From Ypsolopha sequella (Eukaryota > Arthropoda > Insecta > Lepidoptera > Ypsolophidae), in NCBI GenBank assembly GCA_934047225.1, contig OW203987.1:7777501-7841500 (forward strand): a stretch of DNA of 64,000 nt, given 5' to 3'. Shown here piece by piece: positions 1 to 11,570 of the stretch (its first letter is position 1; each line of letters begins with the position of its first letter). Made by a program: the position numbers and the translations under genes. The notes under the pieces were generated by a model, which ran no database searches, was not told the origin of the DNA, and saw nothing but the letters and a program-made list of their open reading frames with translations.

Positions 1-79
1 TTTACGATTCTAACGCCATAAATATTAGGTATTCACATATGAAATTGCTGTTTTCTATAGAGAATTTGAACGCAACTTG

Positions 80-505
80 TTAAGGCGATATGTAAAAGTT
101 TTAGCGTCCCTTTTACTCCATATGCGAAAAAAATCCTCAATGCGAGAGGGATGGATTTGAGGAAAAGTAGCAAAAAGTCGGTTTTTTATTAATATAAAAT
201 ATACTAAAGTTGCTATCAAAATTTCGTTTAACCAGGTCCTAGATACTGTTGCAATCCATCTAATAAAATATAATTGCAGTCCATATGTCATTCCAAATTG
301 TCAAACCAGGAGAATTGGTGTCGAAAGAGACCTCATTTCAATAAATATTTCTATCGAGCCGAATTTCTCCAATCGCGTTTCTGTTCTAACAGATCACTAG
401 AAAAAGAATCCAAAAATAATATACTATTTTATCAAAATAATACATTATTTACTGAAATAGATATGCACGTTCTAAAAGTGTCGATTTTTTTTCGTAGCGC
501 CTTAA
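80..505 (+). mobile_element. MITE with TTAA target duplication (copy 1 of 4)
   Basis: The ends read TTAA-GGCGATA... and ...TAGCGCC-TTAA, so the element is a short inverted-repeat unit bounded by TTAA. Related copies lie at 28340-28760, 48170-48827 and 50776-51200. TTAA duplication is the hallmark of piggyBac-type transposition, which suggests a non-autonomous piggyBac relative. It has no coding capacity. Confidence 0.75.
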
Positions 506-645
506 ATTTATATAAAAACTAAAAAACTGTGTGGAAGAGCGGGGTCTCCTAATACAAGTATTTACGTACTTAAAAGGAGTCTCCAACCCAGCTATGTTAA
601 ACTGCTTTGAATGATAAATAAAGATTTTGTATTGTATTTTGTATA
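506..645 (+). other. LINE-like 3' tail with AATAAA
   Basis: A short stretch containing AATAAA followed by T/G-rich sequence ends where the flanking direct repeat resumes. It looks like the 3' end of a retroposed transcript, but no coding part is left, so the assignment is weak. Confidence 0.3.
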
Positions 646-949
646 ACTCAATTTTCATTACTAACATTTTTGCATTTTTTTAGGAATTACAAATCAAAAT
701 TATGTAGTTTCTTATGTGTATGAATGAGACAACATTAAGCTAACAGGAACATTAATTAAATTTTTGAAAAGTGTCAGCTCTAAAAAAATATTACGAATCT
801 TATCATGGAAATGGATGGCATTTAGAAGGAACTGTTTTTGAAATTTTAATTTTGGTTATCAAAGCGACAATAAAGACAAAACTTCATCCGTAGATGGAAA
901 ACCTTGAAATCAACTTACAAACAAAAAACAAATAATAGAAATAGCTATT

Positions 950-1272
950 CCATCCATCCATCAGCCTAGTTCGTCCACGGCGGTCATCCTGTAAGAATTG
1001 CCCATACTCACACACGCTGGGCAGGCGAGTTGGTGAGCGCGGTGCCGGAACCCTCGCACCAGTGACGCCGCTGCCCGTCACCAGTCTGTTCCATATAAGG
1101 CCCGGCTATTAGGGATGGATATACCGCCATCCATCGGTCCCAAGGTGGACCTCCTGGTTTTTTGCCTGTGAGCTGTCCTCTTACTCTCCCCCGAATTACT
1201 TCGAGGTGGTCTCCAAGTAAGATGGTGGTACCTCCACAGTCGAGCCCGGCATCAGCTCTACCACCTGTAGGT
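950..1272 (-). mobile_element. RTE-derived non-autonomous element (copy 1)
   Basis: The element starts with CCATCCATC (a reverse-complement GATG tail) and ends at CCACCTGTAG. It is bordered by a 12-bp duplication, GAAATAGCTATT, at 938-949 and 1273-1284. The matching region near 7707 carries the site only once and serves as an empty site. Relatives lie at 10460-10723 and in the split copy 11941-12134 / 19117-19277. Its tail resembles the 3' end of the RTE-like LINE at 21530-21702. Confidence 0.75.
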
Positions 1273-1320
1273 GAAATAGCTATTGAATTGCAGGAACTAT
1301 GAACTTAAGAATCTGTAAGC

Positions 1321-2359
1321 CTATTATATCTGTTTTTCAAATGCCCTTAAAGTTGTTTGAAAAATCCATTTCATATATTCTGCATCGATTTAAATTCCTG
1401 GGTTAACCCGTTAATCAGGTCTGGTTAAGCCATGCTGGGTGCCTTACAGTAGTACCATTTAAATAATGCGCGTAGGAATCTTCGTCACCCTTCGGTAAAG
1501 GTCGTTTTTCTGTATTCATATTTCCGCTTTCTATACAATCCATGTTACATTGGTTCACTTCCAGTTGCCATAGCCCCCCCTGTACCCGCCAATATTTCGT
1601 ACAAGTTTTTTAATGGCTCTTAAATTGTAAATACTACTAACTCTTACAATTTATAATTCGGCTCGTTTTCGAGAAAACGAACAGTGGCGAAGATTTGTAT
1701 GTGCATTGTATCTTATTTCTCTCTCAAGCGTCGTGTAGAATAGTAGTAGGGGTCCTTACCCCCTGTCCCCCGCCCCTGGATACGTGATAGTATATAATCC
1801 GGACATTGCTTGTCCGTTTGTTTTTTTTTTTTAATAAAAGAGTTTGTTTTGATACGCCTATGTAATTGAAGTCGGTAATAAGAATTTAAAACGATGGGCG
1901 TTTCAAATTTGGCTGTCCTTTTCTTTATGGACAGTTCACAGTATTTGAAATCGTTATAAATTATATACAAAGTAATTTTGTTCTTAGGTTGTCAAGTGCA
2001 ATCGTACATCTGCCAAGAAGAAATATCTAAAAGAGATTTGTTTCGCACTCCTGATAATACGACTTTGTAAGTGTTCATTATTTGAAAACATTTCTATTGT
2101 CGCGGAAATTTAAAATGAATTAAAATCTGGTTACGATTAACGCGACAGCTATAGGTGGGATGGGATGAGATCAGATCTTATTAATCCTATGACAGTTTTT
2201 GGAGTACTATTATTGACTAGCAATAGCAAATTTCGATGAGCCATGAAATGCTACCGAATATGCCCTAGCCTAATCTTTAAAGAGAAGCGACAAGGGCGAT
2301 TAAAAATATCATGGCAAAACTTTGTAGTAGAATTAAGATCGCGACGATGCACGTATAGT
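1321..2359. other. Intergenic, nothing recognised
   Basis: AT-rich sequence with short C- and T-runs near 1575 and 1820. No convincing coding region, tandem repeat or inverted repeat was seen. Confidence 0.5.
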
Positions 2360-2543
2360 ACAGATGTTTTATTCTACGAAGTCTACTCACCTATGGTTGT
2401 ATTAGTGCATGGACACGCACTTTCCCTGGTGTGCGTAACCTCGGGAGCTCTTACAAAACGCGCAACACACACAAAACATGCGTATCTGTACACGTCACTA
2501 CTACAGCCATAGCCAAGTAGACTTCGTAGGATATAACATCTGT
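2360..2543. repeat. Foldback element (inverted repeat)
   Basis: The arms at about 2360-2402 and 2502-2543 are imperfect reverse complements; both contain a form of CTACGAAGTCTACT and the outer ends read ACAGATGTT / AACATCTGT. The centre holds CA/GT-rich sequence. It is probably a small MITE. Confidence 0.6.
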
Positions 2544-3541
2544 AGTAGCTTTATCTTTAGAAAAAACTTATACTGTTTTATAGATTTTGTGAGTCTAAAG
2601 GATGACAGAATTCAATTTCCACGACCCACCAATCTTAGTTCATTTTTTAACTATTGTGATTTTTAGGAAACGTATCGAGGACGAATATGGTGATTTGATT
2701 CGAACAGAAGGTATTGTATTTAGAGATATTTATGTCAAAAAAGTTAAAAATATTTTAATTTGTTAATACAATAAAGAAACATAATCAAATTTGTATTGTG
2801 TGTTCTTTATTGTCTAAAGAACTGAATAAAATAATAATTCTCTGATAACTAATTTAATTATTCTAATCTGTAAAATGACAGTAAAATCGGACTGTTTCTC
2901 CATAGTTATTGTGAAAAATGACGACATTAGGAATGATGACCGCGTAGAAGGTACTAGAAAAACAATGAATTGTTTTTTTCTTATTATTAATAACATTCAT
3001 AATAGGTAACATAACATCCTAAATAACTATCTTCAAAAATTATCGTATAATACTATAGAAAAATTAATAGAAACCTTAAACTAAACACCTCCATTCTTTT
3101 CTTTCCTTCCAATATCATGTAATGTTAATATTAATATAGTTAATTATTATCACAATAAACTCATTTTAAATTAGACAACAAGATGTTCCTAACTGGTTTT
3201 AGACTTAGTTCTTAATTATATTCACTTTTCTTCTTCACATTTTGTAATAGAACATAGATGTAGATTTTTGCATTTTCTTTGTTAGTGGCAAGAAAATTAA
3301 ATAAATTGTAGAATAGAAAAATGTAGCTTATCAATAAGGTTTATTATCTAATATGTTAACATGAACAGTACCCTGAAAATCAGAATAGTCTAGTCCAGGA
3401 TACATTTGTAATTCAACAACATATGTTACTATTTTTATTCCATTCAATAAACGTATTTGTATTCTATTGTATTGTAGCTATTACTGACTGGCCCTTTGGC
3501 ATATTTTTTTAAATATTGTAGCCTGCCACATTTCAGATATA
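2544..3541. other. AT-rich upstream region of gene 1
   Basis: No repeat or coding region is recognised. A splice-acceptor-like CACATTTCAG ends at 3536, five bases before the first ATG of gene 1, so an upstream non-coding or coding exon may exist in or beyond this stretch. Confidence 0.4.
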
Positions 3542-3922
3542 ATGCTGGACCTCAAGAACAATTCCTCAGACAATTTTGTAAATAATCAATTAGTAGACAC
3601 AAAAGAAAAAATTAAGCTCAACATATCGCAAGAAAGTCCTCGAGAAGATTGTTTTGCTACAGTGTGTTTTGCTGATTCTGTGGAAGCATTAGCTATAAAT
3701 GGGCAGACTTCTCAAAGTAAAGAGAGTATACAAAACTCCAAGCCCGTCAATTTAAAAAAAAGAAAGTTAATGCGTAAATTGAACGATTCAAAAATGATGA
3801 AACAAGTTTTGCGTCAGCTATCTCAAATTAATCAACAGGTTAAAGAATATTGCGACAAAAACAAATTAAGTGAAGAAATCTTACCATTTCGAGTAAAAGA
3901 AACATCAAAGACTTCAATATCA
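3542..3922 (+). CDS. Gene 1, exon with first visible ATG; unknown protein
   Basis: Encodes 127 residues ending at a GTAAGT donor (3923) in phase 0. The product is rich in Lys, Ser, Asn and Gln with a basic stretch (LKKRKLMRKLNDSK) followed by a predicted helix (MMKQVLRQLSQINQQVKEY). The acceptor-like CACATTTCAG just before the ATG means this exon may continue from an upstream one, in which case the true start is elsewhere. The next two exons join in frame. I do not recognise the family; the composition suggests a largely disordered nuclear or cytoskeletal protein, but that is inference. Confidence 0.7.
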
Positions 3923-3987
3923 GTAAGTGTTGCTTAACTTGACCGTATCAAGAATGCTTATATTCATTATAATGTTTTTCTTTGTAG

Positions 3988-4273
3988 ATTCCAGATAGTC
4001 TTAGAGCAATCTGTGATAAACCAAAATCGGATGAAATCAGAAGTAACGTTTTACCTGTAGTAGAGGAAGAAGATGATATTCTTAATCAAGAAAAATCTCA
4101 ACTTAAACCTGATTTTGAAAACGCAATTAACGTAGCTCTACATGCAGAATCTTCAAATAGATCACTTAAAGATTTCCACTATAAAGAAACTTGTAAAGTT
4201 TCATCAGGTAGCGTTCACTCACAGACGATATTTGTAAATGAAAGTATTCATTCGCAAACAATTTTTATAAATG
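3988..4273 (+). CDS. Gene 1, second exon
   Basis: It follows a 65-nt intron (GTAAGT .. TTTGTAG). It enters in phase 0 and leaves in phase 1 at AATG|GTAAAT, giving 95 residues plus one base. There is an acidic patch (VVEEEDD) and a short tandem duplication of a peptide, VHSQTIFVNE followed by IHSQTIFIN. The reading frame is open over the full length and joins cleanly to exons on both sides, which supports a real gene rather than chance frames. Confidence 0.7.
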
Positions 4274-4348
4274 GTAAATATTTTTCGTAAAAACCTTTTT
4301 CTTTCAACTTTTAGTGGGTTATATTTTGTTACTTTGTTATTATTTCAG

Positions 4349-7179
4349 ATATAAATGAACCAAGTACGTCAAAAGGCATTCGCCATGTGCATACTGATGT
4401 ACAATGTGGTCCTGATTCGGTACATGATTTGACAGAAATAAATTCTGAAAAAAGCGGTGCAGATTTTGGTACTTCTCCAAATGAAATCAATAATTGTAAA
4501 AATACTGTTTCTTGGACAAAAATACACAAAATAGGAATATACATAAAGGAATCTGTATCTAGTATGAAGACATATTGTAAAGAATATAAAGATTCACATG
4601 ATATTGTTGACAAAGCTGCTAGTGTATCAAAGTCCTTGCGAAACGAAGGTGTCCATTCAGAAACCCACACAAATAAGCCTGTAAAAAAATACGAATTTTC
4701 TGGCTTAACTACGGCTAATTCAAGAAATGTTACTTGTGGAAAAATACCCAAACTGAGACCCACTAAAATTAAAATTAATGATTTTGACACCGTGATTCAG
4801 GAACAAAATTTATCTACGCCTATGTCTAATGCAATGAATTTGTCGGTTAAGCATAATATTGATTCTTGTGCTAAACCAAATGTTATGAGATCTGATTCTA
4901 ATAATAAAAGCAGAAGTTGTGAGTGTAAAGAAGTTGACCATGATAGTGATGGTAATAAAAACAATACAATTCGATCGTACGGTATGAGTCAACAAGTAAA
5001 TATAGCGCTAGTATCAACAAAAAGTGACATTTGTCCTAGGTTAAGTTTTGTTGGGGCGCAAGTTCATAGTTACAGGAATTCACTTTCTGAAGATATAATC
5101 TACCAAGGATTGTGGCAGAACCATAACATTAATTTATCTGCTAAAAAAAAAACCGACTACTCTTCTGTCGCAGTAAACAAAACAACTCTACAAAGAATAA
5201 TGCGAAGTAAAATGACACCACAAACTAAAGCACATATTTTACCAAAAACTCTTAAAAACAAAGAAAAATTACACCTTCAAGTGCGTGATGTAAGTAGAGC
5301 CAGACTTCCATTATCTAATAATGTTGAATCTACTCAGAGGAACCATGATTTTATTTGTCGACCGAGTAACTACAATGCTTCAACGGCTCCAAAACAATCT
5401 ATTTTGGAGAAAAAGTCATCACTCCCAGTCTCTATTGCGTACAGAGTTAAAACCAATAAGAACAAAGGTGGAAAGAAATACGACATTGAAAAGTCTCTTA
5501 ACAAGAAATACAATAATGAAACTAGGATAAACACTAATAGTCAAATGAAAATAGAAACAATTTTTAATATGCCTTTTAATATATTGAAGCCAATAGAAAA
5601 ACAAAATTTATACCAATCTTCATCTACAGTGAAAGCAAAACACCAAAATAATAAAAAAAAAGTCAGACTCGATAGCTTAAAACCAAAAGAAATATTCGAA
5701 AAGACCAAAGAAATATTAGTACAAAAATGCCATAAAAAACTTGATGTGGAAAAAAAAACTGCAACGAAACCAAATAATGTTACTCAGGTCAAAAGTTCCA
5801 AGTTACAAGTTAAGAAATCTAACACATGTTTAACAAATTCATTCCGTCCGAAATTAAAAGACATTTCAAATGTGCCACAAGGTCAACAAGTAAATAACGA
5901 TGGATTCAAAGTCTTGAAAGGGTCAGTATCAGTTGTTAGTAAACCTGAGGTTGTTGGATTACATGAGATTGAAAAAAAAACGTCGAAAAGAATTAAATTG
6001 CCTCGCTTGGCTGCAAGAGTAGAGGAATTAACAAAAGAATTTTATAAAATACCGGAATCCGATTCTTTACCGGAAGTAAAATATGTTTTGTTTTGTAACG
6101 AAATAAAACACAAAAGCAGTGAAACTAATCTTCCAACACCAAAGAGCTCAAATGAATCTAATATGATACGAAATCACAGCCCTCGTTCTGAATACGCTTC
6201 TCCTACTTCTTCTAGAGATAGTGTGGTTACAATTAAACCTATGGTGCCAAAAGTTAAATCGGATAACGATAAAAATATAACAGACTTAAAAACTAATGAA
6301 ATAAGTACTAATAATGAAGATTGTGAAGATATCCCAAAAAGTAAAGGAAATGGTAATAGGGCCCTTTTTACAGGGAGAAACAAAGATATACGATTGGCTC
6401 AAATACCACCACAAAGTACAGTTTTGCATCCCCAAACTACACGCAAATCTATACATAAAATCAAATCTTCAGTTCCAAATATCAAACAAATAGCTGCGGT
6501 TAAAATATCTAGAGCTTCACAAAATATAGATCTAAATAATTCAGCAGTTTCACAAGATACAACAACAAAAAATGCTTCAGCCACCGGAAAAAGATCTCCT
6601 AACGGTACCTTAGTTTCACTAAATATGTCACCAGAGTGTTCAACAAATTCAGAAACGAAATCAAAAAGTAAATCTTGTGTTTCTCATAAAGGAATGAAAA
6701 AAAGTCCAATAGTTTCTCCAATTCCATCTTTGGAAAAAAAGAAAACTGCCGTGGAGAAAGATATTGTCAGTGATAATTCCTATTTGGTAAAAACCACTGA
6801 CTTTTTTGATGATAAAATTAAAGATCAAGACCAAAACATATGTAAGCACGCTAATGAGGTTCTGAAGGAAATGAAGCGTTTGATCGAAGATAGATTTCAG
6901 ATAATTGATTTTATATCGAAGGTTCATGAAACTGTGGACATTGTTTCGAAACAAACCATAGGATCTTTGTTAGATGTAAACAAGAATACTAGAAACGATA
7001 TGAAGACGACGGATTCAACAATCACAGAAAGCGATGGTTCGTCTTTCAAATTGTCAGGGGGGTCTGAAGACTTGTATTTTGCAGATAACGAACTGAGTAG
7101 TGATCGAGTGGCAAATACTTTGAATGTGGGTTCAGTTAAAGAGATTTTTGGAAGGAAAACCAATCAACTAACGATCCAG
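4349..7179 (+). CDS. Gene 1, large third exon (open to stop at 7299)
   Basis: It enters in phase 1 (G|AT) after a 75-nt intron and stays open for 943 codons to a good donor, CAG|GTACGT, at 7179/7180. If that donor is not used the frame ends at TAA 7297-7299 after 40 more residues. The protein is low in hydrophobics and rich in Lys, Ser, Asn and Thr, with many SP and TP sites (for example KSPIVSPIPSLEKKK). A more ordered acidic helical stretch lies near the end (HANEVLKEMKRLIEDRFQ, positions about 6850-6900). No enzyme motif is visible. The phase-0 exit would fit the phase-0 entry of the exon at 10788. Confidence 0.7.
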
Positions 7180-7299
7180 GTACGTAAAGTGTCAATTGAC
7201 AAAATACTTTTATCTAACTTCAAGAAAACGAGTTCTCAATTTCCTCGTGGATGTATGTGGGAAAGTTGCGCTGACACACTTTTCTTAAAGCCATTTTAA
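7180..7299 (+). CDS. Gene 1, possible read-through end
   Basis: If the GTACGT donor at 7180 is skipped, the frame continues 39 residues to TAA at 7297-7299. The tail looks less biased than the rest of the protein. It is either an alternative 3' end or intronic sequence. Confidence 0.35.
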   Translation, partial: VRKVSIDKILLSNFKKTSSQFPRGCMWESCADTLFLKPF

Positions 7300-7369
7300 A
7301 ATGGTTGAAAAGTGGGCTGGCACATTTTATGGTTGTATAGGTATTCATATCATATTGGTCGGTATTAGG

Positions 7370-7760
7370 TCTTTACATATGTAATTGCTGTTTTCTATAG
7401 AGAATTTAAAGGAAACTCAATTTTCAGTACTAACATTTTTGCATATTTTTAGGAATGACAAATCCAAATTATGTCATTTCTTATGTGTATGAATGAGACA
7501 ACATTAAGCTAACATCAACATTCATAAAATTGTTGAAAAGTGTCAGCTGTAAACAATTATTACGAATCTTATCATGGAAATGGATGACATTTAGGACAAA
7601 CTGTTTTTGAAGATTTATTTTTTATAATCAAACTGAAAATACAAACAAAATTTAATACGTAGATGTAAAACCTTGAAATCAACTTTCAAACAAAATAGAA
7701 ATAATTGAAATAGCTAGTGAATTACAGGAATTATGAACTCATGAATACGTACGAAAATTT
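7370..7760. repeat. Right copy of the direct repeat flanking gene 1
   Basis: Matches 25-75, 645-949 and 1273-1320 but lacks the two insertions. It carries the empty site GAAATAGCTAGTG where the left copy has the RTE-derived element. Confidence 0.7.
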
Positions 7761-7925
7761 CTGCAATTTCATAGGTAAAGACATATTATTAAGGTCCATC
7801 ATGTGTGGCACATACACAATCTAAAATTTTAAAATAGCTGTCTATAAAATGTGATTCCCCCTGATTTCATTATTACAGTAATTATTTCATGCGTCAATTT
7901 ATGTTTGCGCTGCAGATACGATTGA

Positions 7926-8285
7926 CAATAGTAGTTTATGCTACTAGGGCGAATAGGAATAAATTACGAGGACGATTTAAAACACGAGCGTAGCGAGTGT
8001 TTTAAACGTAACCGAGTAATTTATTGCTTTTACGCCCGTGTATCATACTACGTTTTTCAATGCATAGTGTGAGGAAATGAAAACAAATATAATCTTGTGA
8101 ACTTTCAATTATGATTGGCTCAAAAGGATTGTATCCAGAGCCGTATAACATCTATGGTACACAAGAAAGGCTGCAGGTTAGCCAACCATTGCAAACAAAT
8201 TAAAAAAATAATAATAATAAAAGCCCTAGGGCAAAATAATCGACTTTCTGTTCGGTTTTGATGCATAAAAAGTGGGCCTTGAAAA
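7926..8285 (+). mobile_element. Dispersed repeat, inverted relative at 49275-49623
   Basis: About 350 bp are shared in reverse orientation with 49275-49623, including GTAGTTTATGCTACTAGGGC at one end and AAAAGTGGGCC at the other. The unit contains a short palindrome around ACGAGCGTAGCGAGTG. It is non-coding and its family is not known to me. Confidence 0.7.
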
Positions 8286-8299
8286 CATAGTGTTTGTGA

Positions 8300-9289
8300 C
8301 GAATATGTAATGAGCATCGACCAGCTAGCCCCGAGAAGTGAAATGGCGTACCTACTGTCCGATTTTGTCCTTGTAATCAGTGATTTTTCATAGACTTGAC
8401 TATATGCATCCCACTCCCACCTATCGGAGATCCTCTATCTCTTTCTCTATTACTGCTTGGCTTAGCCAATAAGAGCGTGTGAAAGCGCATTGAGAGTTGA
8501 CGGAATTTATTTCGAACAAACCATATTCCTCTATGGGTGAGACTTTTCAATAAAAACCGAACCTAACCTTTTCCAGCTACGAACCCCTATGAAACAAGCA
8601 TAATTATTTTGTATCCTAATTTACGAGTAAATTGTATTACCTATTTCGCAGAGTTTAAATGAAACTAGCTGGTCTAACACTAACAACCAAAGATATTACA
8701 TGTGACGCGGGGGCAGGAAAGCGCATTCTTTTGAGGTGCCTATATATTTATGTTGTGTACGGATACTTCGTACCTATAATCGCAACAAAAACATTTCATG
8801 TAAAGTAGGTTGCCAAGATTCTTAAGCTCATAACGCTTTCACTGTTAAAAAGTTATCAGAACTCATGTAAAGACAAGCCTCCAAGGCCTACTCACCCTAA
8901 CTCTACAAAATCTACATCTTGGTCAAAAAGTATGGCTTGGCCGTTTTGCGGCCATCGCACAGACACTCCCAGGGACTTATGGTAAGAAATAAAGTCACTG
9001 CTATTTAATGTTGTGTCATGCAATAGTTCCATGAAACGACCAAGCCACAATTTCTGAACAATACGATCTAACTAAATGAAATTCAATATATTTATTTATG
9101 TAATGTAAGTTTATCATATACACTTATTACAGCTCGGTTTGATTGTAATATAATGAAATAATCTATGTCTATAGGTAATAGTTTTATATAATAAATAATA
9201 ATATGGGGAAATACACAAAGAAATAATAAAGGTCAGGTTTACTTAAATTTAATAAAAAATACACTTGAAAGAAGTGTGTCAGGATCGTA
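8300..9289. other. Intergenic, nothing recognised
   Basis: No coding region or clear repeat structure was seen. Confidence 0.45.
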
Positions 9290-9360
9290 GCAAATAAAAA
9301 TCTGTTGTCTCTGCCTACCCCTCTGGGAGACAGGCGTGAGTGTATGTATGTATGTATAAA
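9290..9360 (+). mobile_element. LINE/SINE 3' tail with (TATG)n
   Basis: GGGAGACAGGCGTGAGTG is followed by TATGTATGTATG. Similar tails occur at 27065-27152 and 40165-40216, so this is the 3' end of a dispersed retroposon. Confidence 0.55.
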
Positions 9361-9639
9361 AAATGTTAAAGAAATGGTGTATTCAAGAAAAATATCTTAA
9401 TTTATAATTTACTTGGTAATTACACATAATTTGCCACCTCCTTAAATTTCTTAATATATGTTTCAAGGTGTCACATAAAACGGCAAGATAAGTTTTTTTG
9501 TTGCCCTCCATGACTTTTTGTTTTTTTGTAGTTTTAGTTTACTGAATGTTAATAATAAAAAGGTAAAAATAAAAATGTTGCTAAAGATCTATTTCGGGCC
9601 CCACTGGCACAGATTATCCACTGGGCCCGGCATCAGTTG

Positions 9640-9830
9640 GTCCAAATCAATCCAAAACTGCGGGTCTACCACGTAATTCTGATTTTCATCAACATCAACT
9701 TGAGGTTGAAATTTGACGTGCGTGCAAAAGAGATGGCATGTTAGGCGGGCGTCGTCGCACGCACGTCAAATTTCAATCTCAAGTTGATGTTGATGAAAAT
9801 CAGAATTACGCGGTAGACCCGCTGCTCCAC
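9640..9830. repeat. Palindromic repeat next to the gene 2 first exon
   Basis: 9650-9722 and 9746-9822 are reverse complements (both contain CAACATCAACTTGAG or its complement), separated by GTGCAAAAGAGATGGCAT. A related copy lies at 46012-46170, and the CAAAAGAGATGGCAT core also occurs at 24086. Confidence 0.65.
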
Positions 9831-10065
9831 AACTACAACAAACTTCGTACGTATGAAGCTAACATACGAAGGTACGTAGGTAAACTTCAAGTAGGTACGC
9901 TTTGTTGCAAGTGCGCTTTGACAATTTGCGCATTTTCGGAGCGTCGTCGACGTGAGTGAGAGGGAGTCCACACTCCAAGAATGCGCAAATGCTGCGACGC
10001 TAACTTTGACTGCAACTTCGTGCTCTCCTTTTTTGCTGGCCCGAACTAAACTCGCGGACTCTGTC
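9831..10065 (+). promoter_or_regulatory. Candidate promoter / 5' leader of gene 2
   Basis: This stretch is noticeably richer in CG dinucleotides than its surroundings (GGAGCGTCGTCGACG near 9939) and lies directly before the ATG at 10066. No TATA box stands out. It is inferred as the start region because the frame has no upstream ATG and no convincing acceptor. Confidence 0.4.
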
Positions 10066-10248
10066 ATGGAGCATGAGAGGCTTAAAGCGGTTAACTATTC
10101 GGTCTTACAGACGCCAGATGGTCCGTTGGCTTTGCTAGACTTCAGCGGTCTCTCGATGAACAGAGAACCAGCGGTCGGCGATCGACCAGATTTCGTGAAT
10201 TTGGTAGATTCTGAGACAGGGAGCATAGCTGGGGTGCCTCGACGTGCT
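10066..10248 (+). CDS. Gene 2, exon 1; unknown 248-residue protein
   Basis: The start ATG has a good context (GTCATGG). The exon encodes 61 residues and ends at GCT|GTTAGT in phase 0. Joined to the exons at 10788, 25283, 27324 and 30299 it gives a 248-residue protein with consistent phases throughout. The protein is acidic, with a hydrophobic stretch (GPLALLDFSGL) here, a Ser/Gly-rich middle and an Asp/Ser-rich C-terminus. A W-x-x-V motif preceded by acidic residues (SEEWLLV) spans the exon 3/4 border and resembles an LC3-interacting motif. I do not recognise the family. Confidence 0.65.
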
Positions 10249-10459
10249 GTTAGTATATGAATTCCTAAATATTAAAGAGCACTATTGTGCTTTGTTTTCG
10301 ATAAAAGATTCTTTTGGCATTTAGATAATGTTACTTTTTCAATGGACATGTCATTTGACGACAAGATTCCTTTTGAGAATAAAGAGTAAGTAGGTACCTA
10401 ATGATTCTGTGAACAATGTTAAATCCCAGTAAAGGAAACAGCAATCTTTCTGATTTTTC

Positions 10460-10723
10460 CCTCACAGGCAAAAAACCAGGAGGCCCACCATGCCTGGGAC
10501 CGATGGATGGCGGTACATCCATCCCTAATAGCCGGGCCTTATATGGAACAGACGGTGACGGGCAGTGGCGTCACTGGTGCGAGGGTTCCGGCACCGCGCT
10601 CACCAACCCGCCTGCTCAGCGTATGTGAGTATGGGCAATTCTTCCAGGATGACCGCCGCGAGTGGCAAAGTCCTGGAAAGGCTTATGTTGGACCAGTGGA
10701 CGAACTAGGCTGATGGATGGATG
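10460..10723 (+). mobile_element. RTE-derived non-autonomous element (copy 2), in gene 2 intron 1
   Basis: It matches the element at 950-1272 in reverse orientation. Its end translates as DDRREWQSPGKAYVGPVDE then a stop and GATGGATGG, resembling the C-terminal end of RTE-type reverse transcriptases as in the LINE piece at 21530-21702. Confidence 0.7.
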
Positions 10724-10787
10724 ATTTATGTCTATTGGTTAATAACTGCATAAAAGCAAAATAGAATCTTATTGGTATTTCCTTCAG

Positions 10788-10928
10788 ACATCAGAAGAAT
10801 GTATCGTGACGATGTCAGTGCGATCTTCGGAAAGCTACGCAACGTGCGAGCTGAACGATGGTGGAGACGATGACGTCATATCCGTCCCTGGCTGGCTGTT
10901 CCAATTGCTGACCCAGCAGCATCAGAAT
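10788..10928 (+). CDS. Gene 2, exon 2
   Basis: It has the acceptor TTTCCTTCAG and a weak donor, AAT|GTGGGT. The 47 codons are in phase 0 at both ends. The peptide has an acidic run (NDGGDDDVISVP) and a hydrophobic helix-like piece (GWLFQLLTQQHQN). The phase-0 entry makes it compatible with both exon 1 of gene 2 and the large exon of gene 1. A second frame across the same bases also looks protein-like for about 25 residues but hits a stop. Confidence 0.6.
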
Positions 10929-11199
10929 GTGGGTTTTGGAGCTCGTGCCACTAAAGAAGTCTCATGTATTAAGGCATTTTGGATCATATTTTTTGGCAAT
11001 AAAGACCACGGGTTTTCTTCAGTGGCGCGAACCAGTTTTAAAATTCTTGTGAAATATCTACCTGGTATTAATTTCGCGTTGCGCTATGGCTCGTATAGTG
11101 TCAAAGGTTTTTAGTACTTGGAGAGATAAAAACTCCGGTTCGTTATACTTGATTTTTGCTTGAAAATGGCGCCAAAATAAGGTTGAATGCGCCATGGTT

Positions 11200-11490
11200 T
11201 CTTTTAAGGGTTCCGTACCCAAAGGGTAACCAACGGGACCCTAATACTAAGACGCCGCTGTCCGTCTGTCTGTCCGTCTGTTACCAGGCTGTATATCATG
11301 AACCATGATAGTTAGACAGTTGAAAGTTTCACAGATGATGTATTTCTGTCGCCGCTTTAACAACAGAATAAAATAAATATTCAAGGGGGCTCCCATACAA
11401 CAGACATGTTTTTTTGCCGTTTTTATAGATAATGGTACGGAACCCTTAGTGCGCGAGTCCGACTGGCACTTGGCCGGTTTTTTACTAATG
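11200..11490. mobile_element. GGGTTCCGTA-family repeat
   Basis: It starts at AAGGGTTCCGTACCC and ends at the inverted form GGTACGGAACCC...GGCCGGTTTTTT. The internal GTCCGTCTGTCTGTCCGTCTG is typical of this dispersed family. Other members or fragments are at 23845-23890, 31344-35855 (outer ends), 37228-37400, 37394-38135 and 50090. Confidence 0.7.
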
Positions 11491-11570
11491 GTTTGTTATA
11501 CAGGTAATCCCCGCAAGTTGCTAATGCGCTGATGACGTAAAAGTTTTAAAACATTTACTTAGGATCGTAT

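Larger units (their letters stand above)
1..1320. repeat. Left copy of a direct repeat flanking gene 1, broken by two insertions
   Basis: The pieces at about 25-75, 645-949 and 1273-1320 match 7370-7760 in the same orientation, for example the shared stretch around 'GAGACAACATTAAGCTAAC'. The left copy is interrupted by a TTAA-type MITE plus a LINE-like tail, and by an RTE-derived element; the right copy lacks both. It could be a segmental duplication or two copies of a dispersed repeat. Confidence 0.7.

Noticed and set aside
10788..10880. Alternative frame in gene 2 exon 2 (RRMYRDDVSAIFGKLRNVRAE)
   Set aside because: It looks protein-like but hits a stop after about 25 residues, and only the other frame joins all neighbouring exons.
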